Positions 44,100 to 52,798 of a DNA stretch of 62,301 nt are shown piece by piece; the stretch's first letter is position 1; every line of letters starts with the position of its first letter. The notes beneath the pieces are model-generated. The model ran no database searches. It had not been told where the DNA came from and saw nothing but the letters and a program-made list of their open reading frames with translations. The position numbers and the translations under genes were made by a program. Source of the stretch: an uncultured Oscillospiraceae bacterium (GTDB lineage Bacteria; Bacillota; Clostridia; Oscillospirales; Oscillospiraceae). The DNA is taken from the NCBI GenBank assembly GCA_947630755.1, contig CANRIU010000009.1:1-62301 (forward strand), in the 5' to 3' direction.

Positions 44100-45349
44100 A
44101 AATTACTCAGGCGCTGAAAATGGCGGCAAAGTCCATCTCCGCCAACAAGGGCCGCTCGGCCCTCACCATGCTCGGCGTCATAATCGGCCTCGCGGCGGTG
44201 ATAATCCTGGTCTCCTACGCCCAGGGGCAGAATCTGGCCATGCAGGAGTACTATGAGAGTCTGGGCGAGAACACCATCTCCGTCTACGCCTACTCCTGGG
44301 ACGGCGGGATAGACGTGTGTACGGAGCTTGATAACTACTGCCAGCAGATAAGCGAGTACGTCGAGGGCGTGACGCCGGAGGCGTCTATCTGGAATGAGAT
44401 AAGCATAACCTACGGCGTCACAACCCTTGGCACAAGGATGGACGACTACAACCTCCAGCCCACCTTCTACCTCGCCAACGACCAGTACGGCGTGTGCAAA
44501 AACTACTCCATCGCCAAGGGGCGGGAGCTGAGCTACATGGACGTGGAGCGCTCCAACAAGGTCTGCGTCCTGGGCGCGGCGGTGGCAAACGACCTGTTTG
44601 GGATGATCGAGCCCGTGGGCCAGACCGTCACCATAAACGGTCAGCCCTTCACCGTCATCGGCGTCTACGCCGCCAAGGGTAACGGCGTCACGGAGTACAA
44701 CGAGGAGGGCGACAACTGGCAGGAGGTGGCTATGACCCGGATGGACCGGATAGTTGTCCTCCCCTACACCTTAAACCGCACTCTCAACGACAATCAGGAC
44801 ATCGAGCAGTTCACCGTCAAGGCGAAGGACTCCTCCTCCGCAAAGATGGCGGCCACGCTTATAAAAGCCTTCCTCTCCGGCCTCATAAACGAGAACACCG
44901 GCTGGGTGGACGTGTATAACGAGGGCGTCTATCAGGAGGAGCAGGGCGAGCAGAACCGCCTCCAGCAGATGTTCCTGGGCGGCATAGCGGCAATATCCCT
45001 TCTCGTCGGCGGCGTGGGCATCATGAACATAATGCTCGTCACCGTGACCGAGCGCACCCGGGAGATCGGCATACGCAAGGCCATCGGCGCGGAGAGAAAG
45101 AGCATCATCACCCAATTTCTCATAGAGGCCGCCATGATCTGCGGCATCGGCGGGATACTCGGCATCATAGTGGGGTATCTCGGGACGCTCATTGTGGGTA
45201 AGCTGGCCTTCAACATCGTGCTCATCCCCGGCGTGGGGATAACCATCGGGGCCTTCGCCATCTCCGTGGCGCTGGGGCTCATCTTCGGAATGTACCCCGC
45301 CGCCAAGGCCTCCAGGCTCCAGCCGGTGGAGGCGCTCCGGGCGGACTGA
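44096..45349 (+). CDS. MacB/FtsX-type permease
   Basis: 417 residues: one N-terminal span, an extracellular MacB_PCD domain (about 45-270) and three C-terminal spans with the FtsX motif (GGVGIMNIMLVTVTERTREIGIRKAIGA). It forms a mechanotransmission-type exporter with the two genes upstream. Substrate could be a peptide or drug. Confidence 0.93.
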   Translation: MKITQALKMAAKSISANKGRSALTMLGVIIGLAAVIILVSYAQGQNLAMQEYYESLGENTISVYAYSWDGGIDVCTELDNYCQQISEYVEGVTPEASIWNEISITYGVTTLGTRMDDYNLQPTFYLANDQYGVCKNYSIAKGRELSYMDVERSNKVCVLGAAVANDLFGMIEPVGQTVTINGQPFTVIGVYAAKGNGVTEYNEEGDNWQEVAMTRMDRIVVLPYTLNRTLNDNQDIEQFTVKAKDSSSAKMAATLIKAFLSGLINENTGWVDVYNEGVYQEEQGEQNRLQQMFLGGIAAISLLVGGVGIMNIMLVTVTERTREIGIRKAIGAERKSIITQFLIEAAMICGIGGILGIIVGYLGTLIVGKLAFNIVLIPGVGITIGAFAISVALGLIFGMYPAAKASRLQPVEALRAD

Positions 45350-45366
45350 GTGAAAGGAGAATAGAT

Positions 45367-47688
45367 ATGAAATCAAAAAAGCTGCTTTGCGCGGCGCTGG
45401 CGCTTTGTCTGGCGGCGGGCGCGCTCGTACTCCCCGTTTCGGCGGCGGAGGTGTCCACCTTCAGCGACATCACCGACCCCGCAGTGGGCGAGGCGGTGGA
45501 GGTCCTTCGCACCATGGGGGTGCTCTCCGGCGTGGGGGGCGACAGATTTGACCCCGACGGGACCCTCAGCCGGGCGCAGTTTTGCAAGATGGCCATTTTG
45601 ATCATGGGCAAGGGCGACGAGGTCGCCGCCAATGAGACCCGGACCATCTTCTCCGACGTGGCCTCAAATCACTGGGCCCGGGGGTACATCAACCTCGCCG
45701 TCAGCACCGAGGTGGGGGATTCCCGGCTCATTCTCGGCGTGGGGGACGGGAAATTCGCCCCCTCCAGGGCGATAAAATACTCCGAGGCCGTGACGGTGCT
45801 CCTTCGTGTCCTCGGCTACGGGCAGGAGGCCAACTTAAACTGGCCCTACGGCGCGGTGGGTATAGCCACCTCCATCAGCCTTGACGACGGGCTGGAGGGC
45901 ATAACCCACAATATGCCCATAAAGCGCTCCCAGGCGGCGCTCCTATTCAGGAATATGCTCCTTGCAAAGCCCAATGGCTCCACATCCCCCTACGTCTCCA
46001 CCCTGGGCACGGTGATGGATGGCTCCATACTCCTCTCCCTGGACGAAAAGACGCCCGAGGGCGTCCCCGGGGTGCGCGTCTCCACCATGGAGACAGCGGT
46101 CCGGCCCTCCCAGAACACGCCCGCCAGGTTCTTCCTCGGCAAGCGGGGCATGGCCGTCCTTGACGACAGGGGACTGCTGCTGACCTTCATCCCCGAGCGG
46201 GGCGTCACATCGAAGACTATAACCGTGGAGCTTGCCACACCCACCACCCTATCCAGCGTGGACGGCTCAAAGCTCAATATCCCCTCCTCCGCCAAGGTCC
46301 TCCGGGACGGGGTGGAGACGATCTACGGCGAGGTCTACTCCGGACTCAACAGGCCCGGACTTGTGGTCACTGTCTACTACACCCCCGCGGGGGCGGTGGA
46401 CTACCTCTACGTCGGCGGCACGGCGGCGGTGTCCGGGACGGCGATGATCGCCTCCGCTTCCGGCGCCGGGGCCTTTGACGCCATAACCAACAACTCCCGC
46501 ACCTGCACCATCATCAAAAACGGCGCCGCCGTCACTCAGGCGGACCTGCGGGCACAGGACGTGGGCATTTACTCCGAGGCCTCGGACACCCTCTACGTCT
46601 CCGATTTCCGCCTCACCTGCGTCTACTCCAAGGCAAGCCCCAACGCCTTCGCCCCCACAACCGTGACCCTTATGGGCAGGGCCTATGAGATCCTTGAGTC
46701 CGCCTACGCCGGGCTTGCCGACGTGAAGGTCGGCGGCCTTGTCACCGCCCTCTTCACCCCCGACGGGCGCGTCGCGGCGCTTCTGCCCACCTCCTCCGCC
46801 AGAGCAAACGCCATGGGCATCGTGAGGTCCGGCTCCACAGCCGCGGAGCTCACCATTGACCTTGTCGGCGCGCCCGCTGGCATCGACTCCGTCACCGGGG
46901 CCCTCTCCCCCAACTACCGGGCGGAGAGCTTCATGGGCTCGCTGGTGTCCTTCTCCGGCAGCACCATCCGCTCCGACGGCAGGGATGTGGAGGTCTTATA
47001 CCTCACCCGTGAGAGCTCCTCTGCCTCCGGCTCCCTGAACGTCTCCGCCAGGACCCTGGGCGGGACAAAGCTCTCCGACGCCGCCGTTATCTTCGAGAAG
47101 GTCGGCTCCGGGGACCTCACCCGCATATCCCTCGCGGACATAGCCGTTCCCACCGTGGACGCCTCCCGGGTGAGCTACGCCCACACTAACAGCCTCGGCT
47201 CGGTGGACGTGGTAATACTAAACGATGTCACCGGTGACAGGTACACCTACGGCCTCGTCAGGACGAGCATCGAGGAGACCGACACCTTCGGCGGCGAGCC
47301 CGTTATGAACACCGTCACCACCGTGGTCTACGGCAACGGCGAGGAGGACCGCCTGACAGTCGTCGGCGCGGGTGGCTTTGAGGACGGCTTCGGCGGCGTG
47401 GCCCAGTCCATCGACTCCATCGGCGAATACAGGTCCGCCGCGGGCTTTGCCCAGCTCACAAAGCTCACGGGGCTCACCCAGACAAATTTCAGCTCCTCCT
47501 CCATGCGCCTCACCCAGGGCGTCTACGACCTGCCCATAGCCGCCGACGTCAAGTGCTACGACGCCGCCTCCGGCAGGTGGTTTTCGAGCCTCAATGAGTG
47601 CCTCATCTACACAAACTCCTTCACCGCCTACTTTGACCGCACCCCCGCCTCCGGCGGCAAGGTGAGGATAATCGTGGCAAACACATAA
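45367..47688 (+). CDS. Large secreted SLH-domain protein
   Basis: 773 residues. Signal peptide (about 1-27), three SLH repeats (about 28-200) for cell-wall anchoring, then about 570 residues of repetitive beta-type sequence with no recognised enzyme. It begins 17 nt after the permease with AAAGGAGA, so it is the last gene of the exporter operon, and may be part of the same surface machinery. Confidence 0.85.
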   Translation: MKSKKLLCAALALCLAAGALVLPVSAAEVSTFSDITDPAVGEAVEVLRTMGVLSGVGGDRFDPDGTLSRAQFCKMAILIMGKGDEVAANETRTIFSDVASNHWARGYINLAVSTEVGDSRLILGVGDGKFAPSRAIKYSEAVTVLLRVLGYGQEANLNWPYGAVGIATSISLDDGLEGITHNMPIKRSQAALLFRNMLLAKPNGSTSPYVSTLGTVMDGSILLSLDEKTPEGVPGVRVSTMETAVRPSQNTPARFFLGKRGMAVLDDRGLLLTFIPERGVTSKTITVELATPTTLSSVDGSKLNIPSSAKVLRDGVETIYGEVYSGLNRPGLVVTVYYTPAGAVDYLYVGGTAAVSGTAMIASASGAGAFDAITNNSRTCTIIKNGAAVTQADLRAQDVGIYSEASDTLYVSDFRLTCVYSKASPNAFAPTTVTLMGRAYEILESAYAGLADVKVGGLVTALFTPDGRVAALLPTSSARANAMGIVRSGSTAAELTIDLVGAPAGIDSVTGALSPNYRAESFMGSLVSFSGSTIRSDGRDVEVLYLTRESSSASGSLNVSARTLGGTKLSDAAVIFEKVGSGDLTRISLADIAVPTVDASRVSYAHTNSLGSVDVVILNDVTGDRYTYGLVRTSIEETDTFGGEPVMNTVTTVVYGNGEEDRLTVVGAGGFEDGFGGVAQSIDSIGEYRSAAGFAQLTKLTGLTQTNFSSSSMRLTQGVYDLPIAADVKCYDAASGRWFSSLNECLIYTNSFTAYFDRTPASGGKVRIIVANT

Positions 47689-47701
47689 AACCGGGGATAA
47701 T

Positions 47702-47739
47702 AAAAAATTCGGCAAGGCGCAGCCTTGCCGAATTTTTTT
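47702..47739. terminator. Strong bidirectional terminator
   Basis: AAAAAATTCGGCAAGGC with GCCTTGCCGAATTTTTTT, 17-bp stem. It overlaps the stop codon of the HAD gene on the minus strand. Confidence 0.92.
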
Positions 47740-48364
47740 ATTTTATAAGTCCCGGTATCTCCCTCAAATCTGACACAATGTACGTCTCCCCTCCCGTGGG
47801 GCGGGCGGGGGACGAGGGTGGCAGAAACAAAATGGAGCCCACTCCGGCCCTCTCCGCGCACTCAATGTCCAGCGGGCGGTCGCCTATGTAAAAAATATCA
47901 CGCCTGTCAAATCCGTGACGCCGGATAAGGATATTTATCCCCTCCGGGTCAGGCTTTCGGGGTATGGGCGGGATGGCGGAGAGGATGTCGGCAAAATATT
48001 TACGGATGCCAAGCCGCTCCAGCACCTGCCCCGCGCTTTTTCCCTTGTGGGTGAACACCATGTTCATGGCGCCCATGCCGGAGAGGGTCCTCAGCGTCTC
48101 CTCCGCGCCGTCCATAAGGCGCACCTCCCCGTCCCGGGCCTCGCTGAGCGTCTGGTAGCGCTCCCAGAGCTCCTCCGGGTCCATGTCAAGGCTCCGGGCG
48201 GTGACGGTGAAGAAGGACTTCACCGAGCTTGCTATAAGCGTCCTGTGGAGCTCCGCGGGGTCCGGATACACGCCCCTTTCCCGGAGAGTCTCCAGCGTGC
48301 AGGGGACGATTACGCCGTAGGAGTCGAGGATCGTCCCGTCCAGGTCCCAGATGAGGCCCTTCAT
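47738..48364 (-). CDS. HAD-family hydrolase (phosphoglycolate phosphatase-like)
   Basis: 208 residues. HAD motif I WDLDGTILDS, motif II FTHKG, motif III/IV KPDPEG and YIGDRPLDIE. ATG at 48364 overlaps the mreB stop by 4 nt; a longer frame into mreB is rejected. Substrate cannot be told. Confidence 0.9.
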   Translation of the reverse strand: MKGLIWDLDGTILDSYGVIVPCTLETLRERGVYPDPAELHRTLIASSVKSFFTVTARSLDMDPEELWERYQTLSEARDGEVRLMDGAEETLRTLSGMGAMNMVFTHKGKSAGQVLERLGIRKYFADILSAIPPIPRKPDPEGINILIRRHGFDRRDIFYIGDRPLDIECAERAGVGSILFLPPSSPARPTGGETYIVSDLREIPGLIK

Positions 48365-49386
48365 CGAAGCTGTCTCCTCCGGGAGAGGTTCAGCGGCCCC
48401 TCCTGAAGCTCGCCTATGAGCTCCAGCTGCCTGCCGAGGCCGTAGGCGACGCACATGTCGGAGTCGTCGGCGATGCGCGTCTGGATGCTTGTGGAGCTCT
48501 CTATGAGCCTGTCAAAGCCCCAGATAAGGGCCCCGCCGCCGGTTATGACTATGCCGTTTTCGGATATGTCCGCCACAAGCTCCGGCGGGGTGTTCTCCAG
48601 CACCCGGTGAATAGTCTCCAGTATCTGCTCCGACACCTCGTCAAAGGCCTCTATCATCTCCGTGGAGCTGATGGACACCATTCTGGGAAGTCCCGTCATG
48701 AGGCAGCGGCCCTTGACCTCAAGGCTCATCTCCTCCGGCTTGGGGAAGACGCATCCGATGGATTTTTTCAGCTCCTCGGCGGAGTTTTTGCCGATGAGCA
48801 GGTTGTGCTTTTTGCGGATATATTTGATTATGGCCTCGTCAAAGGCGTCCCCGGCGGTCTTTATGGACTCCGACTGCACCACGCCCGAGAGGGACAGCAC
48901 CGCGATGTCCGTGGTGCCGGCGCCCACGTCCACCACCATGTTCCCCTCGGCCTTTGATATGTCCACCCCCGCCCCCAGGGCGGCGGCGACGGGGGCCTCC
49001 ACAAGGTAGACCTTCCTTGCCCCGGCGCGGATGCCGGCGTCTATGACGGCCCGCTCCTCCACCTCCGTTATGCCGGAGGGGACGGAGATGAGCACCCGGG
49101 GCTTGAAGAGGCTGAAGGATATGACCCGGCGCAGAAGCTCCCGTATCATCCGCTCCGTCATGTCAAAGTCCGATATGACGCCCCCCTGAAGGGGGTGTAT
49201 CGCTACGATGTTCCCCGGGGTCCTGCCCAGCATCCTCTGGGCGGCGGCGCCCACCTTCAGGAGCCTGCCTGTGTTCCTGTCCATGGCGACCACGGAGGGC
49301 TCCCGGGTGACGATGCCCTTTCCCCGCACAGCCACAGCCACGGTAGCGGTACCCAGATCTATTCCGATGTCACGTCCGAAAATCAT
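48361..49386 (-). CDS. mreB: MreB/Mbl actin-like cell-shape protein
   Basis: 341 residues: phosphate-1 DIGIDLGTATV, phosphate-2 VDVGAGTTDIA, adenosine ITGGGALI. It polymerises under the membrane to guide wall synthesis in rods. No mreC or mreD follows, so it could be an Mbl/MreBH-type paralogue. Followed by the HAD gene in one unit. Confidence 0.94.
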   Translation of the reverse strand: MIFGRDIGIDLGTATVAVAVRGKGIVTREPSVVAMDRNTGRLLKVGAAAQRMLGRTPGNIVAIHPLQGGVISDFDMTERMIRELLRRVISFSLFKPRVLISVPSGITEVEERAVIDAGIRAGARKVYLVEAPVAAALGAGVDISKAEGNMVVDVGAGTTDIAVLSLSGVVQSESIKTAGDAFDEAIIKYIRKKHNLLIGKNSAEELKKSIGCVFPKPEEMSLEVKGRCLMTGLPRMVSISSTEMIEAFDEVSEQILETIHRVLENTPPELVADISENGIVITGGGALIWGFDRLIESSTSIQTRIADDSDMCVAYGLGRQLELIGELQEGPLNLSRRRQLR

Positions 49387-49425
49387 ATATGCCCCTCCAG
49401 GTAAGAGAAAATATCAATAATCTAT

Positions 49426-49496
49426 GGCAAATCCCACGCGTGGTTTTCCCGCACGTCTCCCCTTGCCGGAAAAGTCCATATGGCTTTTCCGACAGT
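49426..49496 (-). repeat. Structured repeat family, partial copy
   Basis: On the minus strand: head TGTCGGAAAAGCCATATGG with CTTTTCCGGCA, then GGGGAGACGTGCGGGAAAA and CACGCGTGGGATTTGC. It aligns block by block with the first 70 bp of full copy A. Confidence 0.7.
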
Positions 49497-49538
49497 GTAA
49501 TTATACCACATAAAAGCGGAATTTTTAACCGAAGAACC

Positions 49539-50198
49539 TTAATTTTTCCTGTTTTTTTCGCCGGCGCAGGCGGCGGTGCAGCACACCACGTCCTCCGCCC
49601 CCGCCATGAGGAGTATGCGGGCGCACTCCGCCATTGTGGCTCCGGTGGTGAAGATGTCGTCGATGAGCAGCACCCGTTTTCCGCGAAAGCTCTCCGGCTC
49701 CACCGCCTCGTAGGCACCGAGGATGTTGGCGGACCGGGCGGACCTTCCGGCGATGGAGGAGTTTGCCTTTGTGTGCCGGATCTTTTTAAGGGCGCGCACC
49801 ACCGGGACCTCAAGGAGCTCCGCCGTTGTGCGCGCCAGAAGCTCCGCCTGGTCGTAGCCGCGCTCATGGAGCCGCCGGGCGCTCACCGGGACCCACGCGG
49901 CAACGTCGTACTCGCCGGACAGGTTCTCGCTCACAGTCTTGGCCATGAGCTGGGCGAAAAATGGCGCGTAGCCCCGGCGGCCCGAGAATTTGTAGCGCAA
50001 AAGCGCCTCCCGCACGCCCCCGGTGTAATAAAGAGGCGCGCAGCACTTTGAGAAGAACTCACCCTTCGTCTCCACCCTGCCGCACAGCGGCAGCTTGTCC
50101 CGGCAGCCGGGGCATATGCAGCCCCGGTCAATTATTTTCCGGCATATGACGCACCTTGGCGGGAAGAGCAGGCGCTTTATAAAGCCCGGCGCACCCAT
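49539..50198 (-). CDS. comF: ComF-family phosphoribosyltransferase-like protein
   Basis: 219 residues with a Cys-rich zinc finger (CVICRKIIDRGCICPGC) and a PRPP-binding motif (VLLIDDIFTTGATM). In competent bacteria ComFC helps single-stranded DNA handling during uptake. Starts with TGATG overlap of recD2, the two being coupled. No comFA is nearby. Confidence 0.9.
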   Translation of the reverse strand: MGAPGFIKRLLFPPRCVICRKIIDRGCICPGCRDKLPLCGRVETKGEFFSKCCAPLYYTGGVREALLRYKFSGRRGYAPFFAQLMAKTVSENLSGEYDVAAWVPVSARRLHERGYDQAELLARTTAELLEVPVVRALKKIRHTKANSSIAGRSARSANILGAYEAVEPESFRGKRVLLIDDIFTTGATMAECARILLMAGAEDVVCCTAACAGEKNRKN

Positions 50199-52441
50199 CA
50201 GCCCACCTCTCCGGCGAGCCTCGCCCGAAGGCCGGAGTAGCGCCTCTGGCGGCGGTCGTTCGCCACCATGGCGGAGAACACGTCCGCCCCTCCGGCGACG
50301 ATGAGAAGCTCCCGGGCCCTTGTCACGGCGGTGTAGAGGACGCTTCTCGTCACAAGTCCCGGCGGGCACTTGGGAAGGGCCAAAATAACCGCCCTGTACT
50401 CGCTCCCCTGTGACTTGTGGACGGTGACGGCGTAGGCCAGCTCCAGCTCCGTCATCTGGTCGAAGGGGTATGGCACGAGCCTGTCGTCAAAGCGGATGTA
50501 CGCCGCCCCGGCCCCCTCGTCCATGTCCTCGATGTAGCCCACGTCCCCGTTGTAGATGCCGCTGCCGGCCTCCTGGCGGCGGGGCTCGTCCGCCTCCCTC
50601 CCGGGGAGGGGGGCGTTTTTCACCCACATGATGTCGTAATTGTTCCTCGTCTGCATTACCCGGTCCCCCACGCGAAACACCACTGGGCCCAGATTTCGCT
50701 CCTTCTTCCCCGGGGCGGGGGGGTTGAGCGCCTGCTGGATGGCGGCGTTAAGCTCCCTCGTCCCGCCGCCGTACTTTCTGGAGGGGGAGAGGACCTGTAT
50801 ATCCTCCGGGGCGATGCCCATGTTTCTGGGAAGGCGGGTGGAGACCAGCTCCGTCACCGTCCGGGTAACGCTCTCCGGGTCGCCCCGGCGCAGGAAGAAG
50901 AAGTCGCCCCCGGAGTTTTTAAGCTCCGGCGTCTCCCCGTGGTTTATGAGGTGGGCGTTTTTGACTATGGCGCTCTCCCTGGCCTGACGGAAGATGTCCG
51001 TGAGGGCAATGACGGGCACCCGGCTCGAGCGTATGATGTCCCCGAACACGTTCCCGGGGCCGACGCTGGGCAGCTGGTCCGCGTCGCCCACCATCACGAG
51101 CCGCGACGTCATGGGCATGGCGTCAAGAAGCGCCGCCATGAGGCGCAGGTCCACCATGCTGGTCTCGTCAAGTATCACCGCGTCGCACTCCAGGGGGTCG
51201 GAGGCGCACTTTTCAAACTCCCGCTCCCCGGCCTCCGGCATACCCGCGCCAAGAAGGCGGTGGACCGTCTGGGCCTCCCGCCCGGTTAGCTCCGTCAGGC
51301 GCTTCGCTGCCCGGCCCGTGGGGGCGGTGAGGAGGGTGGTGAGGCCCATCTCGTCATATAATCTCAGTATTCCCCGGACGGTGGTGGTCTTTCCCGTGCC
51401 GGGGCCGCCGGTGAGCACAAGCACCCGGCGTTTCGCCGCCTCGGTCAGGGCCATGCGCTGCTTGTCGGCAAAGCGTATCCCGCCGCAGGCGTACTCCGCC
51501 CGCTCCAGAAGCACCTCGAGGCCCGTGACCTTGTCCACGTCCCACTGGACCATCATGGAGATGCGCCGCGCCACCTCCCGCTCGGCCTCATACATGTCCT
51601 GAAGATACACTGCGTCCACGTTTGCCACCCGCTCCACGGTGAGGACGCCGCCGCTCTCCATGTCCTCCAGCGCCGCCTCCACTGGCTCCGGGTCTATCTT
51701 CAAAAGCTCCGCCGTTGCTGCCCGGAGCTTGTCCCGGGGGAGAAAGACGTGGCCGTTGAGCTCATTGTGCCTGAGCTCAAAGACTATGCCCGCCTCGACG
51801 CGCCTGGCGGAGTCCGGGGCAAAGCCCAGCTTTCCCGCCAGCTCGTCGGCGGTGAAGAAGTCCATGCCGAACTCCTCCTCCGCAAGTATGTAGGGGTTCT
51901 CCGTGACCACGCTCTCCGCCTCGTCCCCGAAGGCGCGGTAAAGTCTGGCGGCGGACACGGGCTTCACCCCGTTGTCCACCAGAAACTCCATGAGCCTGCG
52001 AAGGCCCGTCTGTTCCCGGAAGCGCTCCGATATGTCCCGGGCCTTCTTTTCGGTTATGCCCTTTATGACCGTGAGCTTCTCCGGGGAGTTTTCTATCACG
52101 TCCAAAGTCTGCGCGCCAAATTCGGAGACTATGAGCCTTGCAAGCTTGGCGCCGATGCCCTTTATGGCGCCCCCCGCCAGATAGTCGTATATGGCGGCAC
52201 TGCCCTCCGGCAGGTAGCGCTCCGCGTGCTCGGCCTTGAACTGATGCCCGAAGGAGGCGTGGGAGGTCCAGCTGCCATAGAGCCTCAGCCCCTCCCCCGC
52301 CGCCACGCCGGGAAGCGTCCCCACGGCGGTGACGGTCTCGTCCCCCACCCGAAGGCGCAGGACGGTGTAGCCGTTCTGGGGATTTTGAAAAACTACCGCC
52401 TGCGCGGTGCCCTCTATGACTGTGAGCTCGGTTCCTTCCAT
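50198..52441 (-). CDS. recD2: RecD2 5'-3' DNA helicase
   Basis: 747 residues, SF1B helicase. N-terminal OB fold and HhH region (GAIKGIGAKLARLIV), Walker A GGPGTGKTTT, motif II DETSMVD, motif VI VHKSQGSEY...YTAVTRARELL. It acts without RecB/RecC in repair of stalled forks. Coupled to comF. Confidence 0.95.
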   Translation of the reverse strand: MEGTELTVIEGTAQAVVFQNPQNGYTVLRLRVGDETVTAVGTLPGVAAGEGLRLYGSWTSHASFGHQFKAEHAERYLPEGSAAIYDYLAGGAIKGIGAKLARLIVSEFGAQTLDVIENSPEKLTVIKGITEKKARDISERFREQTGLRRLMEFLVDNGVKPVSAARLYRAFGDEAESVVTENPYILAEEEFGMDFFTADELAGKLGFAPDSARRVEAGIVFELRHNELNGHVFLPRDKLRAATAELLKIDPEPVEAALEDMESGGVLTVERVANVDAVYLQDMYEAEREVARRISMMVQWDVDKVTGLEVLLERAEYACGGIRFADKQRMALTEAAKRRVLVLTGGPGTGKTTTVRGILRLYDEMGLTTLLTAPTGRAAKRLTELTGREAQTVHRLLGAGMPEAGEREFEKCASDPLECDAVILDETSMVDLRLMAALLDAMPMTSRLVMVGDADQLPSVGPGNVFGDIIRSSRVPVIALTDIFRQARESAIVKNAHLINHGETPELKNSGGDFFFLRRGDPESVTRTVTELVSTRLPRNMGIAPEDIQVLSPSRKYGGGTRELNAAIQQALNPPAPGKKERNLGPVVFRVGDRVMQTRNNYDIMWVKNAPLPGREADEPRRQEAGSGIYNGDVGYIEDMDEGAGAAYIRFDDRLVPYPFDQMTELELAYAVTVHKSQGSEYRAVILALPKCPPGLVTRSVLYTAVTRARELLIVAGGADVFSAMVANDRRQRRYSGLRARLAGEVG

Positions 52442-52743
52442 GTCGTTCCCTCGTCAGTAAAAATTCTTCCGCCGTCCCGGACTATCGCGGCTCCCCGGGT
52501 CTGGGCTATCAGCTCCGCCCTGCGGCGGGCCTCCGGCTCCATGCCGCAGTCAAGTATAATGAGGCTCCCCGGGGCGGCGCCTGCCGCCGCCTCCAGCCCC
52601 TCCGCCCCGCCGTAGGCGCGGATCAGGGTGTAGAGCTCCACTCCCCGCCCTCCCGCCGGGAGGCGCAGGGACCTCTTTACAGCCGCCGCGGTCAATATCA
52701 CCGCCGCCGCTATGGCGGCGCCGATCAGGGTCTGAGCTATCAT
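52414..52743 (-). CDS. Small membrane-anchored protein
   Basis: 109 residues with one N-terminal hydrophobic helix (MIAQTLIGAAIAAAVILTAA) and a soluble C-terminal part (LIILDCGMEPEARRRAEL...). Its 3' end overlaps recD2 by 28 nt; it lies 55 nt after uvrB. The ATG at 52743 follows GGGGGTGG. No family was recognised. Confidence 0.65.
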   Translation of the reverse strand: MIAQTLIGAAIAAAVILTAAAVKRSLRLPAGGRGVELYTLIRAYGGAEGLEAAAGAAPGSLIILDCGMEPEARRRAELIAQTRGAAIVRDGGRIFTDEGTTWKEPSSQS

Positions 52744-52798
52744 GTTCCACCCCCGCACTGTGATACTCCACATTATGCGTTCATGGCACGTCCTGACA

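Noticed and set aside
51749-52615. 288-residue plus-strand frame opposite recD2
   Set aside because: Antisense shadow of the helicase gene.
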